Assembly (NCBI GenBank): GCA_002428605.1
Contig: DIXH01000015.1
Location: forward strand, 1 to 17,765
From: Clostridiaceae bacterium UBA6085
GTDB taxonomy: Bacteria; Bacillota; Clostridia; Clostridiales; Clostridiaceae
Length of the DNA: 17,765 bases
Direction of reading: 5' to 3'
Position numbers and translations under genes: made by a program. This document shows positions 14,574 through 17,765 of the stretch, piece after piece. Numbering within the stretch: the stretch's first letter is position 1; each line of letters begins with the position of its first letter. Under the pieces are notes generated by a model that saw only the letters and a list, made by a program, of their open reading frames with translations, searched no databases and had not been told where the DNA came from.

Positions 14574-15302
14574 TTACGGTGCTGTCGGATATTCCTCAGG
14601 CGGAATGTCCTTCAGTACTCTTCTGTTCTTGACTTCGTTATCTTCCACCACTTTACCGTCTTTGAACTTCACTATCCTCTTAAGGTACTTTATGTTCTCC
14701 GGTTCATGGGTGACCATGATTATTGTTGCCCCCTCATCGTTCAGGTCCTGGAATATCCTCAGGACGTCAAGGGAGGATTTGGTATCAAGGTTTCCAGTAG
14801 GCTCATCAGCCATGATCACCGCAGGTTCCATTGCAATGGCTCTCGCTATTGCGACCCTCTGCTTCTGGCCTCCTGATATTTCGTTTGGTTTATGCATGGA
14901 CCATTCAAGGAGTCCTACCTTTGAAAGAGCCTTCTTTGTCCTCTCCGCCCTCTCATGCCTTCCCATGCCTGCATATACCATCGGCAGCTCAACATTCTCG
15001 TACACGGTGAGCCTTGGCAGGAGATTGAAGGATTGGAACACGAAACCTATCTTCCTGTTCCTTATCGCCGCCCTTTCATTATCTGTCAGGGAGCCTACCT
15101 CCTTGCCGTCAAGGACGTATGAGCCTGACGTCATTGTATCCAGGCATCCCAATATGTTCATCATAGTAGATTTCCCTGAGCCGGAGGGGCCGAGTATCCC
15201 TGTGAATTCACCTTCAGCTATGGAGAGGTTGACCCCGTCAAGAGCCTTGAAGCTTATGGCCCCCGTCTCGTATATCTTGACTACATCACTGATCTCAATC
15301 AC
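14574..15302 (-). CDS. MacB/LolD-type ABC transporter ATP-binding protein
   Basis: The 242 aa nucleotide-binding protein is complete: Walker A GPSGSGKST (38-46), Q-loop Q90, signature SGGQKQRVAIARA (143-155), Walker B VIMADE with catalytic E167, D-loop NLD (171-173) and switch H199. The GFVFQSFNLLPRLTVYENVELP block is typical of the MacB/LolD/FtsE group. The start is a GTG that overlaps the adaptor stop in GTGA (15299-15302), a 4-base overlap indicating translational coupling. It energises the permease encoded immediately downstream. The 20-odd residues after the core (about 220-242, with PPEEYP) are a short extension. Confidence 0.95.
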   Translation of the reverse strand: MIEISDVVKIYETGAISFKALDGVNLSIAEGEFTGILGPSGSGKSTMMNILGCLDTMTSGSYVLDGKEVGSLTDNERAAIRNRKIGFVFQSFNLLPRLTVYENVELPMVYAGMGRHERAERTKKALSKVGLLEWSMHKPNEISGGQKQRVAIARAIAMEPAVIMADEPTGNLDTKSSLDVLRIFQDLNDEGATIIMVTHEPENIKYLKRIVKFKDGKVVEDNEVKNRRVLKDIPPEEYPTAP

Positions 15303-16669
15303 TTTACATTTACCGCCTCTCCGCTTACAAGCCCTTCAGGAGGATTAAGCACTACAACTGCACCTGCCTCAAGGCCTGATATGACTTCGATAGATGCGAC
15401 TGATGACAGGCCTGCTTCAAACTCCCTCTCAGTTGCGATTCCATTCTCGACGGTGAATACTGTTGTTATTCCGCCCTTCTTGAATATGACAGCCTCAACC
15501 GGGACTGATACCACATCAGTCCTCTCATCAAGGGTTATTTCCACATCAGCCGTAAAGTCGATTATCATGCCCTGTGGTGAATCGACCTTTACCTTTGCCC
15601 CTAAAGTTGCCTCGCCGGTGGATGCCACGCTGACTCCGGTAAGCGGCGACTGCACTGAGGTAGCTGCAGGGTTAAGGTATGACAGGGATCCTGAATACTC
15701 CTTGCCGCCATAGGTTATCTTTGCCGGCATTCCGGGTGTTACCTTAAGTGCATCATTCTGGACAAGCTCAACTGCCACATATACCGTCCTGTCATCCTTA
15801 ATAGTGACTGCAGCTGTCTGAACAGTGGCATAGCTTCCCTCGACAGCTCCTATGTAGGTAACTATCCCAGGGAATTCCGCGGTGAGCACTCCCTTGGCAG
15901 AGACAAGCCTGTTCCTTGCTGTCGTAAGCGCAAGGTCAGCGGCCTTCACTGAGTTGTCCAGGAGCTTCACCTGTGAGTCAGAGACAGCAGGCACCTGTGC
16001 AAGGGCCTGGGAAAGGGATGATATGACAGTGTTCAGCTCGTTCTGCTTGATGAGCTCCTGGATGATTATCTTGAAGCTGTCGCTGCTTATGAGCTTCACA
16101 TCCTCTTCGCTGAGTTCCGGGTCGGTGACTTCAGGCACTGTGACAGATGGCTCTGCCCCGTTCCTTATCCCTGTGATGATGGTTTCCAGAAGCTCGGTGT
16201 TGACCAGGTTCTTCCTGGCTTCCTCTACTGCCTTTTCAGATGCCGCAAGGGCAGCTTTTGCAGCTGCAAGCTGCGACTCCATTGTGCTCTTTGTCTTCTT
16301 CGCTGTCGCAGTCGCATCAGCTGCGCTTGCCCTTTGCAGGGCTGCGCTTGATTTCTGGATCTCAGCCTGCTTCACTGCAGTCTCAAGGTCAGTGGTGTCG
16401 AATTCAACAAGGGGCGTTCCCGCCTCAACCCTGTCTCCAACCTTGACATAAACCTCCTTCACAAGAAGGTTTGACCCAAAGTAGGACTTGGAGTTTTCCG
16501 TGGTTATCCTGCCTGAAGAAAGCAGGGTCGAAGTGATGTCACCTTTTTCGATCACCCTGGTCCTTACCTCAACAGGTACCACCCTGTTTGAATTGTATAC
16601 CGCATATCCTGTTATCCCTGTTACCGCAAGTGCTATTATGCTGAGCACAGCAATGCTTCTCTTTCTCAT
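15299..16669 (-). CDS. MacA/HlyD-like efflux adaptor (membrane fusion protein)
   Basis: The 456 aa product begins with a short basic tail and a hydrophobic anchor (about 5-25) with no lipobox Cys, so it is probably a membrane-anchored extracytoplasmic protein. Two lipoyl half-motifs (about 65-93, with KVGDRVEAGTPLVEF, and about 260-290, with FPGIVTYIGAVEGSYA) flank a long Ala/Lys/Glu-rich helical-hairpin region (about 95-258). The hairpin is interrupted by a Pro/acidic stretch at about 172-192, so it is longer and less regular than in classical MacA. Beta-barrel and membrane-proximal domains follow. It would bridge or cap the MacB-like permease, as in Gram-positive adaptor-ABC systems without an outer membrane. 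GGAG precedes the ATG. It is the first gene of the tightly packed export unit. Confidence 0.9.
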   Translation of the reverse strand: MRKRSIAVLSIIALAVTGITGYAVYNSNRVVPVEVRTRVIEKGDITSTLLSSGRITTENSKSYFGSNLLVKEVYVKVGDRVEAGTPLVEFDTTDLETAVKQAEIQKSSAALQRASAADATATAKKTKSTMESQLAAAKAALAASEKAVEEARKNLVNTELLETIITGIRNGAEPSVTVPEVTDPELSEEDVKLISSDSFKIIIQELIKQNELNTVISSLSQALAQVPAVSDSQVKLLDNSVKAADLALTTARNRLVSAKGVLTAEFPGIVTYIGAVEGSYATVQTAAVTIKDDRTVYVAVELVQNDALKVTPGMPAKITYGGKEYSGSLSYLNPAATSVQSPLTGVSVASTGEATLGAKVKVDSPQGMIIDFTADVEITLDERTDVVSVPVEAVIFKKGGITTVFTVENGIATEREFEAGLSSVASIEVISGLEAGAVVVLNPPEGLVSGEAVNVK

Positions 16670-16679
16670 TTTTACATCT

Positions 16680-16745
16680 CCAATTCATCTACTTCATAAA
16701 ATTCAATCCTATCATAAATAATACTGCTGCAGATATAAAAAATGC
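16680..16745 (-). promoter_or_regulatory. Possible promoter upstream of the adaptor gene
   Basis: In the 76 bases between the HhH gene and the adaptor gene, minus-strand TATGAT has TTTATA 17 bases upstream (4 of 6 matches to a -35). A weak sigma-A promoter for the export operon is plausible. No terminator hairpin lies in this gap, so read-through from the HhH gene is also possible. Confidence 0.3.
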
Positions 16746-16949
16746 TTAAGAATCGGCTTTGAAGGACAATCCTTTCTCCCCCATCGCAGCCTTCAGTTTC
16801 TCCATGGCCCCCTTTCCGATCCCATGAAGCGCCATCAGCTCCTTTTCAGGTATTCCCTGAAGGTCGTCAAGTGTCCTGATACCTTCTGCTTCCAAAGCCC
16901 TCAGTGCAGGCTTTGCCAGTCCCTCCGGTAATACGTTCTTCTTATCCAT
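16746..16949 (-). CDS. Small helix-hairpin-helix (RpoA C-terminal-like) protein
   Basis: This 67 aa protein consists almost wholly of one helix-hairpin-helix unit. Residues 13-56 read as LAKPALRALEAEGI then LHGIGKGAMEKL, the GIG turn at about 43-45 being the DNA-phosphate-binding hairpin. The form resembles the RNA polymerase alpha C-terminal domain and small single-HhH proteins widespread in Firmicutes. It probably binds DNA non-specifically, but its role is unknown. The start is secure: AAAGGAGGT stands 7 bases before the ATG. It lies 76 bases upstream of the export operon on the same strand and divergent from the ABC-F gene, so functional linkage to either is uncertain. Confidence 0.8.
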   Translation of the reverse strand: MDKKNVLPEGLAKPALRALEAEGIRTLDDLQGIPEKELMALHGIGKGAMEKLKAAMGEKGLSFKADS

Positions 16950-16975
16950 CGCTTTTACCTCCTTTCACCAAATGT

Positions 16976-17004
16976 TTGCCCCTTTCCTTACTCTCTAGTA
17001 TAAT
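16976..17004 (+). promoter_or_regulatory. Sigma-A promoter of the ABC-F gene
   Basis: TTGCCC (16976-16981) and a perfect TATAAT (16999-17004) are separated by 17 bases, giving a leader of about 24 bases to the ATG at 17035. The minus strand of the same spot reads TATACT (16996-17001), a potential overlapping -10 for the divergent HhH gene, although a -35 for that direction is poor. Confidence 0.75.
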
Positions 17005-17034
17005 GTTTTTGGTGGAAACCGGGGAGGTTTGGAA

Positions 17035-17765
17035 ATGATTGCTCTGTCATGCAAGGACATAAGGCTCAGCTACGGAATAGACGTCATACTTGATGGAGTG
17101 ACGTTCAACATAAACGAGGGTGACAAGGTTGCCCTGATAGGTGCAAACGGCGCCGGCAAGACTACCCTGTTCAGGATACTTACAGGTAAGCTCCAGGAAT
17201 TCACAGGGGACTTCTTCATAGACAAGTCAAAGACCCTTGGATACCTGTCACAGGACCTGTCCCTGGATCTTGGAAGCAATGTGTACGATGAGGTGCTTTC
17301 GGTCTTTTCATCACTCACATCCATGGAGGAAAGGATGGTCTTCCTTGAATCCGAGATGGCGAAGCCCTACGACGCTTCCAACGAAGAATGGCATGTAAAG
17401 GTCATAACTGACTACACAAGGCTTCAGGAAATGTATGACATACATGGAGGCTATACATATAAAGGGGAAATCAACAGGGTGCTTACAGGCCTTGGATTCT
17501 CACCCGAGGATTTCTCGAAGGACATATCCATACTGTCAGGCGGTCAGAAGACAAGGGTAGCCCTTGGAAAGCTTCTGTTGTCATCACCTGATATACTGCT
17601 GCTGGACGAGCCTACGAACCATCTTGACCTGCAGGCCATAGAATGGCTTGAGGAATACCTAGCAGGCTACAAGGGGACCATCCTCATAATATCCCATGAC
17701 AGGTTCTTCCTTGATAAGATAACGACCCATACGTTCGATATGATCGGGGGGAAGGTCTATACCTA
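17035..17765 (+). CDS. ABC-F family ATPase, N-terminal part (runs off the window)
   Basis: The frame is open from an ATG at 17035 to the window end (243 codons seen). GGGGAGG stands 7 bases before the ATG. The first nucleotide-binding domain is complete: Walker A GANGAGKTT (36-44), signature LSGGQKTRVALGK (167-179), Walker B ILLLDE (187-192, catalytic E192), the ABC-F-typical EPTNHLD (192-198) and switch H221 in ISHDR. No membrane segment is seen. The missing second half should contain the linker and the second ABC domain. ABC-F proteins act on the ribosome, in translation control or in protection against antibiotics. Between Walker A and the signature there is an arm-like insertion with a helical stretch (about 100-150). 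Housekeeping and resistance subtypes cannot be told apart from this half. Confidence 0.92.
   Translation, partial: MIALSCKDIRLSYGIDVILDGVTFNINEGDKVALIGANGAGKTTLFRILTGKLQEFTGDFFIDKSKTLGYLSQDLSLDLGSNVYDEVLSVFSSLTSMEERMVFLESEMAKPYDASNEEWHVKVITDYTRLQEMYDIHGGYTYKGEINRVLTGLGFSPEDFSKDISILSGGQKTRVALGKLLLSSPDILLLDEPTNHLDLQAIEWLEEYLAGYKGTILIISHDRFFLDKITTHTFDMIGGKVYT

Noticed and set aside
14353..15348. Plus-strand open frame of 331 codons opposite the ABC ATPase and permease genes
   Set aside because: The minus strand here carries complete Walker and signature motifs. The plus frame shows no domain and is an antisense shadow.
16720..16745. Terminator between the HhH gene and the adaptor gene
   Set aside because: A T-run is present on the minus strand but no stem of useful length precedes it.

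Overview
The window looks like chromosomal DNA of a low-to-mid GC Gram-positive anaerobe, most likely a member of the Clostridia. This is an inference. It rests on strong AGGAGG-type ribosome binding sites, a heavy preference for AAG (Lys) and AGG (Arg) codons in most genes, a PPi-type phosphofructokinase, a PTS/6-phospho-beta-glucosidase locus, and a molybdopterin-binding protein with a C-terminal cysteine cluster of a kind I associate with anaerobic Firmicutes. No tRNA, rRNA, CRISPR array or insertion sequence was seen.

Layout. (1) 1-4300, plus strand: a MoeA/MogA-like molybdopterin-binding protein, a phosphofructokinase with pyrophosphate-type signature residues, and an unrecognised three-helix membrane protein with a large probable extracytoplasmic part. 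Hairpins follow the second and third genes. (2) 4300-4741: a gene-poor gap holding one small, apparently frameshifted reading frame. (3) 4742-10696, minus strand: a beta-glucoside utilisation cassette, transcribed in the order PRD-type regulator, GH1 6-phospho-beta-glucosidase, PTS EIIBC, then an extended-SDR oxidoreductase/epimerase. A strong intrinsic terminator separates the regulator from the enzyme genes, and another separates EIIBC from the SDR gene. Codon use here looks different from the flanks, which suggests acquisition as a block. (4) 10825-11985, minus: a stand-alone ATP-grasp ligase with its own extended -10 promoter. (5) 12240-16949, minus: an export operon made of a MacA/HlyD-like adaptor, MacB-like ATPase, MacB-like permease and a DUF3810 membrane protein with an HExxH metalloprotease motif. 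The last four genes are packed with a 4-base overlap and 9-base gaps, and a terminator closes the operon. A tiny helix-hairpin-helix protein lies just upstream. (6) 17035-end, plus: the start of an ABC-F ATPase gene with a good sigma-A promoter.

How the genes work together. In the sugar cassette, EIIBC would import and phosphorylate a beta-glucoside, using an EIIA encoded elsewhere, and the GH1 enzyme would cleave the 6-phospho-glycoside. The regulator keeps the domain plan of PTS-controlled activators but appears to have lost the phospho-acceptor residues in all its PTS-derived domains, so its control is probably unusual. In the export operon the adaptor, ATPase and permease form a standard MacAB-like machine. 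The tightly coupled DUF3810 putative protease is the least explained partner and the best candidate here for an undescribed functional link.
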